A stretch of DNA of 64,000 nucleotides, taken from contig NZ_SCNN01000021.1 of NCBI RefSeq assembly GCF_005503535.1, forward strand, positions 51,023-115,022, given 5' to 3'. Positions 42,484 through 50,856 of the stretch are shown piece by piece; positions within the stretch are counted from its first letter, which is position 1, and every line of letters starts with the position of its first letter. Source of the DNA: Mesorhizobium comanense. Lineage in GTDB: Bacteria > Pseudomonadota > Alphaproteobacteria > Rhizobiales > Rhizobiaceae. Both the position numbers and the translations under genes were made by a program. The notes beneath the pieces are model-generated. The model had not been told where the DNA came from. It saw only the letters and a program-made list of their open reading frames with translations, and searched no databases.

Positions 42484-43248
42484 TCAGCTGCCGACCACCG
42501 TCAGCGACACCTCAGCCGCATCCAGCGCCGTGCGTATCCCTGGTTCGGGCTCGCGTCCGGTGAAGACGGTGTCGAATGCCCTGAGATCGGTCAGGAAGTG
42601 CAGCGCCGTGCGCCCGAACTTGCCGTGGTCGACGAGCAGATATTTGCGGGTCGCCGCGGCCATCATCAGGCGCTTGCTCTGCACCACCTCCTGATCCTGA
42701 TGGAAAGCGGAAGCGCCATGGATGGCGGAGGAGGACAGGAAGGCGACATCGGCGCGCAGCGACCGCAGCGAGGCCTCGGCCAGCAGGCCGAAGAAGCCGT
42801 GGAACTTCTTGCTGTACTGGCCACCGAGCGCGATGAGGTTGATGCCTCCGGCACCGGCCAGGTCCTGGATGACAGCGAGATTGTTGGAGATCACCGTCAG
42901 CGGCCGCAGGTCGCTAAGATGCCGTGCGATGCCGCCCGCCGTCGAGCCGTCATCGATGATCACGGTCTGGCCGGGCTCGATCATGGCGACGGCCGCCGCC
43001 GCCAGGCGCTGCTTTTCCTCGGTCGCCTGCTTTTGCCGGTAGCGGAAATCGCTTTCGAAAAGACTGCTTGGCTGGATCGAGGCGCCGCCGCGCACCTTGC
43101 GCAGGAAGCCGCTTTCCTCGAGTTCATCAAGATCGCGATGCACGGTCATCCTGGAGATGCCGAAGCGCGCGGCAAGGTCGTCGACGCTCGCCGCGCCGGC
43201 GTCCATCAGGAAATCCATGATGCCTTGCCGCCTGGTATCGCTTTTCAT
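42484..43248 (-). CDS. DeoR-family transcriptional regulator (EryR-like)
   Basis: A 254-residue DeoR regulator. N-terminal helix-turn-helix: TRRQGIMDFLMDAGAASVDD and ARFGISRMTVHRDLDELEES; C-terminal sugar-phosphate sensing domain with VIIDDGSTAGGIARHLSDL, VISNNLAVIQDLAG and LLVDHGKFGRTALHFL. First gene of the leftward operon with tpiA and rpiB, and divergent from the aldolase gene with 265 bases between starts. The same order, eryR-tpiB-rpiB, is found in erythritol loci of Sinorhizobium, so the inducer is probably a tetrulose or related phosphate. Confidence 0.9.
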   Translation of the reverse strand: MKSDTRRQGIMDFLMDAGAASVDDLAARFGISRMTVHRDLDELEESGFLRKVRGGASIQPSSLFESDFRYRQKQATEEKQRLAAAAVAMIEPGQTVIIDDGSTAGGIARHLSDLRPLTVISNNLAVIQDLAGAGGINLIALGGQYSKKFHGFFGLLAEASLRSLRADVAFLSSSAIHGASAFHQDQEVVQSKRLMMAAATRKYLLVDHGKFGRTALHFLTDLRAFDTVFTGREPEPGIRTALDAAEVSLTVVGS

Positions 43249-43513
43249 TGCCGCCGACGTCGAGTTTGGCTCAGTGAGCCGGCCTAGGACATAACAGACA
43301 TCATCGCAAAAGTATCAGGATTTTTGTGATAATGAGATAATTTTTTGAGACATTCTCCGCCTTCTTCATCGCGATGCTGTAACAAGAATTGCGGCCGGGA
43401 CGGTCTGTCACGGTTGCGGTTGCGCGGAATTCCGGCCAGAAGCATGGATGGGCCGAACGATGCGCGGGCGGCCCGCAACCACAGGCTTTGAAACAGATAC
43501 GGGAGACTATTCG

Positions 43514-44578
43514 TTGGCTCGCATCACTCTGAGACAATTGCTCGATCACGCCGCCGAACACGGCTATGGCGTGCCGGCCTTCAACATGAACAACATGGAA
43601 CAGGGCCTCGCCATCATGGAGGCGGCGGAGGAGACCAAGTCGCCGGTCATCCTGCAGGCAAGCCGCGGTGCGCGCGCCTATGCCAACGACGTGGTGCTGG
43701 CCAAGCTGATCGATGCGCTGGTCGAAATCCATCCCGATATCCCGGTCTGCATGCATCTCGACCACGGCAACAACGAAGCCACCTGTGTCACCGCCATCCA
43801 GTACGGCTTCACCTCGGTGATGATGGATGGATCGCTGAAGGAAGACGGCAAGTCGCCGGCGGACTACGCCTATAATTCCGGCATCACCCGGCGCGTCGTC
43901 GACATGGCGCATTGGGGCGGCGTGTCGGTGGAAGGCGAGATCGGTGTGCTGGGCTCGCTCGAGAGCGGCGGCGGCGAGCAGGAGGACGGCCACGGCGTCG
44001 AGGGCGCGATCAGCCACGACCAACTGCTGACCGATCCCGAACAGGCGGTGCAATTCGTCAAGGACACCCATGTCGACGCGCTGGCGGTGGCCATGGGCAC
44101 CAGCCACGGCGCCTACAAGTTCTCGCGCAAGCCCGATGGCGCGGTGCTGGCCATGAACGTCATCGAGGAAATCCACCGCCGCCTGCCGAACATGCATCTC
44201 GTCATGCACGGCTCGTCTTCCGTGCCGGAGGATCTGCAGGAGATCATCAACAAATATGGCGGCCAGATGAAGCCGACCTGGGGCGTGCCGGTGGAAGAGA
44301 TCCAGCGCGGCATCAAGCACGGCGTGCGCAAGATCAATATCGACACCGACAACCGCATGGCGCTGACCGGCGCGATCCGCAAGGTGCTGACCGAGAACCC
44401 TAGCGAGTTCGATCCGCGCAAATATCTGACGCCCGCCATGGCGGCGATGAGGAAGCTCTGCAAGGAGCGCTTCGAGCAGTTCGGCACCGCCGGCAACGCG
44501 CCGAAGATCAAGCCGATCCCGCTTTCGGACATGGCCAAGCGCTACAAGTCGGGCAGCCTCGACCCGAAATTCGGCTGA
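43514..44578 (+). CDS. fba: Class II fructose-bisphosphate aldolase
   Basis: Zinc-dependent aldolase joining dihydroxyacetone phosphate with glyceraldehyde 3-phosphate or, in related reactions, erythrose 4-phosphate. The 354-residue chain begins ARITLRQLLDHAAEHGYGVP and has ASRGARAYANDVVLAKLIDA, VCMHLDHGNNEATC with zinc-binding His and the catalytic Asp, LVMHGSSSVPEDLQEI and the phosphate-binding GVRKINIDTDNR. The TTG at 43514 with GGGAG upstream is chosen because the family N-terminus begins exactly there. Divergent from the DeoR operon. It could drain erythrose 4-phosphate made by RpiB into sedoheptulose 1,7-bisphosphate. Confidence 0.93.
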   Translation: MARITLRQLLDHAAEHGYGVPAFNMNNMEQGLAIMEAAEETKSPVILQASRGARAYANDVVLAKLIDALVEIHPDIPVCMHLDHGNNEATCVTAIQYGFTSVMMDGSLKEDGKSPADYAYNSGITRRVVDMAHWGGVSVEGEIGVLGSLESGGGEQEDGHGVEGAISHDQLLTDPEQAVQFVKDTHVDALAVAMGTSHGAYKFSRKPDGAVLAMNVIEEIHRRLPNMHLVMHGSSSVPEDLQEIINKYGGQMKPTWGVPVEEIQRGIKHGVRKINIDTDNRMALTGAIRKVLTENPSEFDPRKYLTPAMAAMRKLCKERFEQFGTAGNAPKIKPIPLSDMAKRYKSGSLDPKFG

Positions 44579-44604
44579 ACCCAGCCGAATTGAACCCTCA
44601 CTTC

Positions 44605-44637
44605 AATGGGCGGGAACCGGAGCGGCTCCCGCCCATT
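44605..44637. terminator. Bidirectional terminator hairpin between fba and the eryC-like gene
   Basis: Perfect 11-base stem AATGGGCGGGA (44605-44615) and TCCCGCCCATT (44627-44637), with an 11-base loop. It lies exactly between the ends of two converging genes (stops at 44578 and 44640). T-runs are lacking on both sides, so it may act with Rho or as a message stabiliser. Confidence 0.65.
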
Positions 44638-44639
44638 GT

Positions 44640-45581
44640 CTATCCGGCGTTCGGCAACAGGCTCAGCCTGCCGGTATCGATGAACGGCGCCCAGTAGTCG
44701 ACCGACTCGCGGATCATGGCTACGACCTGATGGTCGACCGGTTCACGCTCCCGAAACGACAGTTCGAGGCAGATTTCGTTATCAGTGCCGCCGCCGCGCC
44801 GCACCGTCTCCAAAAGCTTTTGCGGCGTGATGCGGCCATCCTTGTTGTGGGCCGACGTGAACGGCCAGTGACCGCCCTTGTTCATCGATGACTGCTTGAT
44901 GTGGATGATCGGCGACTTCCTGGGAAAGGCCTCTGCCCAGGCATAGGGATCGATGTCGGCAGGGTTGCTGGAGGTCACGTCGCCATGATCGATGTCGACC
45001 ATCATCTGCAGCGGAATGGCCATGCCACAGGCGTCGATCGCACCCTGCAGCAGCCGGCAGTTCTCGATGGTGTGGCCGAACTCGCGGCCGACCGACATCG
45101 GCTCCCAGAACAGGTAGTCCAGGCCCGCCGCGCGCGCGTGCTCGGCGACCTCGCTCCAGCAATCCAGCGCGATGTCGACCAGCCGCGCCCGGCGCGCGGC
45201 GTCATCATAGTCCCGATGGGTGAAGATGGCGAATTGCGTGCCCATGCCGACGGCGCCCAGTTCGGCCGAGATATCGGCGAAGGTCTTGAACCAGTCGACA
45301 TAATAGCGGCGCACATCGGCGTCGGGATGGCCGAAATGGTTGAGCCGGCCATAAGGGCCGGTCATGCCCGAGGTGACGCGCACCCCTGTGCGCTTCAAGG
45401 CGTTGCGGAACAGGCGGATGAATTTGACGATCGTCGCCGCCGGCCAGCCCGGATTGACGAATTCATGCGTGAGCTGCACGTCCCGGATACCGATCTCGTA
45501 AGCGATGGTGTCGATCAGGTCGTCGGGTGCCGCAAAGCGGTTGACCAGCGGATTGGTGTTGAGGGAGAGCGTGAAGGCCAA
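44640..45581 (-). CDS. eryC: EryC-like sugar-phosphate isomerase/epimerase (tetrulose-4-phosphate racemase type)
   Basis: A 313-residue xylose-isomerase-like TIM-barrel protein. The N-terminus FTLSLNTNPLVNRFAAPDDL and the segments VRVTSGMTGPYGRLNHFGHP, DVRRYYVDWFKTFADISAEL closely recall Brucella EryC, which converts L-3-tetrulose 4-phosphate to L-erythrulose 1-phosphate. Metal ligands are suggested by LFWEPMSVGREFGHT, MMVDIDHGDVT and IIHIKQSS. The start is a TTG at 45581 with GGGAGGGAT upstream. It is the last gene of the leftward SorC-led operon, and its product would feed TpiA and RpiB encoded 2-3 kb away. Confidence 0.8.
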   Translation of the reverse strand: MAFTLSLNTNPLVNRFAAPDDLIDTIAYEIGIRDVQLTHEFVNPGWPAATIVKFIRLFRNALKRTGVRVTSGMTGPYGRLNHFGHPDADVRRYYVDWFKTFADISAELGAVGMGTQFAIFTHRDYDDAARRARLVDIALDCWSEVAEHARAAGLDYLFWEPMSVGREFGHTIENCRLLQGAIDACGMAIPLQMMVDIDHGDVTSSNPADIDPYAWAEAFPRKSPIIHIKQSSMNKGGHWPFTSAHNKDGRITPQKLLETVRRGGGTDNEICLELSFREREPVDHQVVAMIRESVDYWAPFIDTGRLSLLPNAG

Positions 45582-45629
45582 GCCGCTATCCCTCCCCGCG
45601 CCATGATTGGACGGTGAAGAGAGGGGCGC

Positions 45630-46688
45630 TCATTGCAGCGTCGCCTCTTCGCGGTTGAGTTGCTGGCGGTATTTTTCCGCGTCCCAATTCAGCAGTTCGG
45701 CATTCTCCTTCGGGCTGAGATAGTTGACGCGCGCCGCCTCGTCGATGCGTGCGGTGACGTCGGCAAGGCAGCGCGCCATCGCCTCCGCGCCGGCATTGGC
45801 GTCGCGGCGCATCAGCACACCCTTGCCGGGAAAAAGCATGGATGTCGGCGCGACGGTGGTGCGGGCCACGACATCGGCCGCGTTTTCTGCTGGCCCCGCA
45901 ATCACAGAGCCGACGCCAAGGAAAATCACGTGATCCGGATAGAGGCTGCCGGAAGCGGCGATCCGGCAGTTGGCGAGATCGGTCGCGACGGCGTGAGCAG
46001 CCGCCGAGGCCGGAAGCCGGTAATCACTGCCGGCGGCAAGCCTCAACAAGGCGTCGAGATCGGGCGGCGGCGTCGGGCGCGGCCGCCGCGTAAGCAGCCC
46101 GGTCACCCGCTGCAGCAGCAGCGCCGCTTCGGCGACCGTGTCGGCCGCGACCACCAGGCCGTGATTGCCGAGAACGAGCACGTCGGTCGCGGGCTTCAAT
46201 CGCTCGGCGATCGCCTGCGCCAGCGGCAGGCCAGGCCGGCGATAGGGGACGAAGGCCCAGTCAAGGCCGCGCAGCCGCTCTTCCAGCAAGGCTTCGGCAT
46301 TGGCCTGTACGGCGATCGAGATCGTCTCGACGCAGTGAACGTGTACGACGATCTTCTGCGGCAGCAGCGCATGCACCGTCGTCTCAATGGACGGCCGCAA
46401 CTGGCGGGGGTTGAGATCGGCGAGCGTGAACTGCGCGGCCTTCTCCGCCGCCGGGCTGCGCTGCGCCACGGCATCGAGCAATGGCGCCAGCGCGACCGGC
46501 ACCATGATCTCGCTGTCGCGCGCATTCTTCAGCCAGGTGCCGGATGCCTTGATCCACAGCACGCCATCCCGTTTCATGGAGGTGTTGCCACCGGCGCCCT
46601 GGACCAGCAGCGGGTCCGCGCCGATGCTCGCCGACAGGCAGCGCAGCATGCGGAACTCATTGGCGCCGGCATCCGGGAAATGTGTCAT
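45630..46688 (-). CDS. Class II aldolase/adducin family protein with C-terminal extension
   Basis: A 352-residue protein. The first 210 residues are a class II aldolase domain: LLVQGAGGNTSMKRDGVLWI (phosphate-binding loop), VVHVHCVETISIAVQAN with zinc-binding histidines, and VLVLGNHGLVVAADTVAEA. A further 130 residues (YPDHVIFLGVGSVIAGPAEN, PGKGVLMRRDANAGAEAMAR, YLSPKENAELLNWDAEKYR) resemble the C-terminal part of aldolase domains in RhaD-type fusions. It overlaps the preceding glpD-like stop by one base (TGATG). The canonical erythritol pathway has no such enzyme, so it may serve a side route or another polyol. Substrate unknown. Confidence 0.85.
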   Translation of the reverse strand: MTHFPDAGANEFRMLRCLSASIGADPLLVQGAGGNTSMKRDGVLWIKASGTWLKNARDSEIMVPVALAPLLDAVAQRSPAAEKAAQFTLADLNPRQLRPSIETTVHALLPQKIVVHVHCVETISIAVQANAEALLEERLRGLDWAFVPYRRPGLPLAQAIAERLKPATDVLVLGNHGLVVAADTVAEAALLLQRVTGLLTRRPRPTPPPDLDALLRLAAGSDYRLPASAAAHAVATDLANCRIAASGSLYPDHVIFLGVGSVIAGPAENAADVVARTTVAPTSMLFPGKGVLMRRDANAGAEAMARCLADVTARIDEAARVNYLSPKENAELLNWDAEKYRQQLNREEATLQ

Positions 46689-48205
46689 CAGCCCGCCCTC
46701 GCCAGCCGGTTCGAACACCAGTGCTCGAAAGCCGCCCGCTCGCCCAGAGACAGATGCAGGCCGTGCTTGGTGCGCCGTTCCAGAATGTCGGCGGCCGTGA
46801 CGGCCCATTCCCGCTCGAAGAGGTAGCTGGCCTCGCGCTCGAAGAAATCCTTGCCGAAGCATCGGCCGAGTTCGTCGAGCGAGCGGGCCGCTCCGACCAA
46901 CAGCCGCGTCCGGGTGCCGTAGAGCCGGCCGTAATGTTTGAGCAGCGATGCCGGCATCCAGGGATACTCGGCTCCCAGATCGCCGAGGAACTGCTCGAAA
47001 TCGGCATTGGCAACATCGCCGCCGGGCAGATGCGCCTTGGCCGTCCAGGGTTTGCCCATGCGGGGAAAGAACGGCGCGATCCTGTCCAGTGCATGTTCGG
47101 CCAGCTTGCGGAAGGTGGTGATCTTGCCGCCGAAGACGGAAAGCAGCGGCGCTTGCCCCTCCGGCGCGTCGAGTTCGAAAATGTAGTCGCGGGTCACCGC
47201 GCTCGGATTGTCGGCATTGTCGTCATAGAGCGGCCTGACACCGGAGAAGGAGTAGACGACATCGGCGCGCGCCAGCCCGCGCTTGAAGTAACGGTTCACC
47301 ACCCTGATCAGGTAGTCGATCTCGCTCTCATCCGCGCTCACGTCCTCGGGCCGCCCGTCATAGGGGATGTCGGTGGTGCCGATCAGGGCAAGATCGTTCT
47401 GGTACGGGTTGATGAAGATGACCCGCTTGTCGCTGTTCTGGATGAGATAGGCCTGCCGGCCCTCCCAGAATTTGGGCACGACGATGTGGCTGCCCTTGAC
47501 GAGGCGGACGTTGCGGGTCGAATTCTGGCCGGCCACGCGGTTGACGATGTCGTTGACCCATGGACCGGCGGCGTTGATCAAGGCGCGCGCCCGAACCTCC
47601 GTCCTGACGCCGCTCCTGCCGTCGCGCATCTCGACCACCCAAAGGCCGTTCTCGCGGCGCGCGGCGGTGCAGGCGGTACGGGTAAAAACCCTGGCTCCCC
47701 GCTCGGCGGCATCGAGCGCGTTGATGACGACGAGGCGGGCGTCGTCGACCCAGCAGTCGGAATATTCGAAGCCGCGCTTGAAGGCTTCCTTGATCGGCGC
47801 ACCCTCGGGCGCGGTGCGCAGGTCGAGCGTGCGGGTGGCCGGCAGCCGCTTGCGGCCACCGAGATGGTCGTAGAGAAACAGGCCCAGCCGCACCAGCCAG
47901 GCCGGCCGGTCGTCGGGGCTGTGCGGCAGCACGAAGCGCATCGGCCAGATAATGTGCGGCGCCGATTCCAGCAGCACCTCGCGCTCGATCAGCGCCTCGC
48001 GAACCAGGCGGAATTCGTAATATTCGAGATAGCGCAGGCCGCCATGGACCAGCTTGCCCGAGCGTGAGCTGGTGCCTTCGGCCAGATCGTCCTTCTCGCA
48101 CAGGATGACCGAGAGGCCGCGCCCGGCGGCATCGCGCGCGATGCCCGCGCCATTGACGCCGCCGCCGATGACGAAAAGGTCGACGATTTCGCTACCGCCG
48201 TTCAT
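46688..48205 (-). CDS. glpD: FAD-dependent glycerol-3-phosphate/polyol-phosphate dehydrogenase (GlpD/EryB-like)
   Basis: A 505-residue membrane-associated flavoprotein of the GlpD family. It opens with DLFVIGGGVNGAGIARDAAG (FAD-binding GxGxxG) and has TSSRSGKLVHGGLRYLEYYE, INAAGPWVNDIVNRVAG, LIGTTDIPYDGRPEDVSADE and YSFSGVRPLYDD. It passes electrons from the polyol phosphate to quinone. EryB of erythritol loci belongs to this family and acts on erythritol 4-phosphate, which fits the EryA-like kinase and EryC-like isomerase in the same operon; glycerol 3-phosphate is the alternative. ATG at 48205; the frame runs upstream into the previous gene without a start signal. Confidence 0.88.
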   Translation of the reverse strand: MNGGSEIVDLFVIGGGVNGAGIARDAAGRGLSVILCEKDDLAEGTSSRSGKLVHGGLRYLEYYEFRLVREALIEREVLLESAPHIIWPMRFVLPHSPDDRPAWLVRLGLFLYDHLGGRKRLPATRTLDLRTAPEGAPIKEAFKRGFEYSDCWVDDARLVVINALDAAERGARVFTRTACTAARRENGLWVVEMRDGRSGVRTEVRARALINAAGPWVNDIVNRVAGQNSTRNVRLVKGSHIVVPKFWEGRQAYLIQNSDKRVIFINPYQNDLALIGTTDIPYDGRPEDVSADESEIDYLIRVVNRYFKRGLARADVVYSFSGVRPLYDDNADNPSAVTRDYIFELDAPEGQAPLLSVFGGKITTFRKLAEHALDRIAPFFPRMGKPWTAKAHLPGGDVANADFEQFLGDLGAEYPWMPASLLKHYGRLYGTRTRLLVGAARSLDELGRCFGKDFFEREASYLFEREWAVTAADILERRTKHGLHLSLGERAAFEHWCSNRLARAG

Positions 48206-48251
48206 CCGATATTCGCCCCGCTGCGGGATTTGCGCTCCATGGCCGCCGTCC

Positions 48252-49292
48252 TCAGCAAGGATTGACCGGCGGCAGGCCGGCGAGATAGCGGCGCACCTCC
48301 TCGGCGGCCTGTTCGGCCGCATAGGTCACGGTGCGCACAGAGGCGCCGGCTATGTGCGGCGTGAGCGTCACATTGGGAAGCTGCAGCAGTGGCCAGTCCG
48401 ACGGGACGGGTTCGACCGCGAAGGTCTCCAGCATGGCGCTGGCGATCTGTCCCGAGACCAGCGCCTCATAGAGCGCGTCATAATCGACCAGCGGCCCGCG
48501 CGCGGTGTTGACGAAGATCACCCCCGGCTTCATCCGCGCGATCGTCTCCTTGCCGATGAGGCCGCGTGTCTCCGCCGTCACCCGCGAATGCAGCGTCACG
48601 ACATCGGAGCGGGCGAGCAGATCGTCCAGCGCGACCAGCTCGACGCCTGCATTGCGATCCTCCGCACTCAACTGCACATAGGGGTCGCTGACGAGGACAT
48701 GGCAGCCGAAGGCGCGCAGCAGGCGCACCACCTTGGTGCCGATGTTGCCATAGCCGACCACGCCGACGGTCATTTCGCTGAGTTCGCGGCCGGTGTGGTC
48801 AGCGCGGTAGAGATCGCCTCGCCACTCGCCCTTGCGCAAGGCCTCGTGCCCGACCCGGATCAGCCGCGTTTCGGCGAGGATGGCGCCGAGGGTGAACTCG
48901 GCCACGGCGGTGGCGTTGCGGCCGGGTACATTGACAACGGTGATGGCGTGCGCCCTGGCCGCGTCCATGTCTATATTAATCGGGCCGCCGCGCGAAACCG
49001 CGACAAGCTTCAGCGCCGGCAGGCGCCGCATCATGCCTTCCGAAAGCGGCGCAAGCTGGGTGACGAGGATCTCGGCATCACCGATGAAATCGACGACTTC
49101 GTCAGGGTGGCCGAAATACTCCTTGACCTTATCGAGGCCGAGCGCGGGATTGCCGAACTCCATCGGCTCATCGGGCCAGGCCGTCTGCAATGTCCTGATA
49201 TCGAGATCGCCGGTCGCGGCTTCCTCGATTTTGGCGCGAAACACCTCCGGCAGCATGAAGTTGTCGCCAATGATCGCTATTTTCTTACGCAT
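48252..49292 (-). CDS. D-2-hydroxyacid dehydrogenase (phosphoglycerate-dehydrogenase-like)
   Basis: A 346-residue NAD-dependent dehydrogenase. The nucleotide-binding motif is VGVVGYGNIGTKVVRLLRAF; the catalytic triad of the family is visible as Arg in LHSRVTAETRGLIG, Glu in METFAVEPVPSDWPL (LETFAVEP) and His in LTPHIAGASVRT. Ends at residue 346 without an ACT regulatory domain, so it is not a biosynthetic SerA of the long type. It lies between the kinase (10 bases) and glpD-like genes of the polyol operon. A tetronate or phosphotetronate could be its substrate; nothing in the sequence proves this. Confidence 0.87.
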   Translation of the reverse strand: MRKKIAIIGDNFMLPEVFRAKIEEAATGDLDIRTLQTAWPDEPMEFGNPALGLDKVKEYFGHPDEVVDFIGDAEILVTQLAPLSEGMMRRLPALKLVAVSRGGPINIDMDAARAHAITVVNVPGRNATAVAEFTLGAILAETRLIRVGHEALRKGEWRGDLYRADHTGRELSEMTVGVVGYGNIGTKVVRLLRAFGCHVLVSDPYVQLSAEDRNAGVELVALDDLLARSDVVTLHSRVTAETRGLIGKETIARMKPGVIFVNTARGPLVDYDALYEALVSGQIASAMLETFAVEPVPSDWPLLQLPNVTLTPHIAGASVRTVTYAAEQAAEEVRRYLAGLPPVNPC

Positions 49293-49302
49293 ACTCGACT
49301 TC

Positions 49303-50856
49303 TCAATTTGCCTGCGATGCTGCCATTGCACGCCACACAGGCCGCAGTGCCTGGTGCGCCAACATGTAGGAAGTGGTCATCCTGTCGTAGATAGCGGCGA
49401 GCTCCCGGTCGCTCGGCTCGGCCTCGCCGAGCAAGGGCGTCACCCACTCGCCGACACAGTCGTCCATGGACGCATACTGGCCGATGCAGACCGCCGCGAT
49501 CATCGCCGCGCCGGCGGCGCCGGCCTCCTCGCGGGCACTGGTGCGCGTATCGGCGCCGATGGCCGCACCAAGGATCTTGCGCAGCGCCGGGCTCCTAGCG
49601 GCGCCGCCGGTCAGGCGGATTTCGCGCGGCAGCGGGCCCATGGCCGCGTAACAGTCGCGCGCCGCGAACGCCAGGCCTTCGAAGACGGCGCGCACGAGAT
49701 CGGCATAGCCGTGGCGCGACGAGATGCCGACGAACCCGGCCCTGGCATTGGCATCGACGAACGGCCCGCGCTCGCCGGCTTCCGACACATAGGGCTGGTA
49801 GAGCAGCGAAGCCGGTTGCGAGGCCGATATCCAGGCATCGACCAGCGCGATCATCTCGCCGTTGCTGCGGGTTATGCCTTGCGAGGAGAGGATGCCGGAA
49901 GCAAGCCCGAGCACCCAGTCGATGTTGAGTGTCGCCGCCATGTTTGACTGCATCTGCGCGAACACGCCGGGCGCCGGCATGGCCATGGTGTAGCCGGTCG
50001 CCGCCGCGTTGAGCTGGACATCCTCGGGAGTCTCGGCCAGCCGCATGTGCATGCCGGTGGAGCCTACGATCGAACAGCCGGGCTTGCGCTGGCGGTCGAA
50101 CAGGCCGGCGCCGAGCGCGGTGCAGACGACATCGACATAGCCGAGCACCACGGGGGTGCCGGCAAGCATGCCGGTGACGCCGGCCGCCGCCGGCGACAGG
50201 CCGGCGCTGTGGCTGGTGCCGTCGGTGATGGGCGGCAGAAGATGCCTGAGATCGCCAACGCCGAGCACGTCAAGCACGTCGTCACTGTAGTCTCGGGTGT
50301 GGAAATCGCCGAAGGTGAAGGTTCCTTCTGAGGGATCGGTGGCGCGCTCGCCGGTCAGCTTGAAATAGAGCCAGTCCTTGCAGTGAAAGGCGGTCGCAGC
50401 CTTGCCCAGCATTTCGGGCATGGTGCGCTTCATGAAGACGAACTGCGATCCCTGCTGGCAGGCAGCGAGGCCGCTGCCGGTCCGTTCGAACCGCAGCCGG
50501 TCCTCAGGCCTTGCGCGGATCTCCTCGACCACGGCCGCGGCGCGCGCGTCGAGCCAGAGCCAACCCTTGGCGACCGGCTCGCCCTTGGCATCGATCAGCC
50601 ATGTCCCGTCGCCCTGCCCGGTCACGGCGATGGCGGCGGTCCTGCTGGCGAGATTGGGAACCTTGTCGGCAAGCTGGCGCAAGGTGGCGGCGGCATCGGC
50701 CCAGGTCCGCGCCAGATCCTGTTCGGCACCGCCGCCCGGCAAGGTCTCGTAGTGGTTTGGCAGCGCGGCGGCAGCGATCTGCCGGCCCGACATGTCGAAG
50801 GCGATCGACTTGATGACGGAGGTGCCGGCGTCGATGCCGATGAGGAGGTCACGCAT
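49303..50856 (-). CDS. FGGY-family carbohydrate kinase, erythritol kinase-like
   Basis: A 517-residue sugar/polyol kinase of the FGGY family. ATPase-fold motifs: LLIGIDAGTSVIKSIAFD at the start (phosphate 1), AVTGQGDGTWLIDAKGEPV, GWLWLDARAAAVVEE, and LTGGAARSPALRKILGAAIG (adenosine loop) near residue 400. The N-terminal motifs and GGGAEQDLARTWADAAATL recall Brucella EryA, which makes erythritol 4-phosphate. The ATG at 50856 overlaps the ATPase gene stop by one base. Together with GlpD/EryB-like and EryC-like enzymes in the same operon this suggests a tetritol or close polyol; other polyols such as ribitol cannot be excluded. Confidence 0.87.
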   Translation of the reverse strand: MRDLLIGIDAGTSVIKSIAFDMSGRQIAAAALPNHYETLPGGGAEQDLARTWADAAATLRQLADKVPNLASRTAAIAVTGQGDGTWLIDAKGEPVAKGWLWLDARAAAVVEEIRARPEDRLRFERTGSGLAACQQGSQFVFMKRTMPEMLGKAATAFHCKDWLYFKLTGERATDPSEGTFTFGDFHTRDYSDDVLDVLGVGDLRHLLPPITDGTSHSAGLSPAAAGVTGMLAGTPVVLGYVDVVCTALGAGLFDRQRKPGCSIVGSTGMHMRLAETPEDVQLNAAATGYTMAMPAPGVFAQMQSNMAATLNIDWVLGLASGILSSQGITRSNGEMIALVDAWISASQPASLLYQPYVSEAGERGPFVDANARAGFVGISSRHGYADLVRAVFEGLAFAARDCYAAMGPLPREIRLTGGAARSPALRKILGAAIGADTRTSAREEAGAAGAAMIAAVCIGQYASMDDCVGEWVTPLLGEAEPSDRELAAIYDRMTTSYMLAHQALRPVWRAMAASQAN

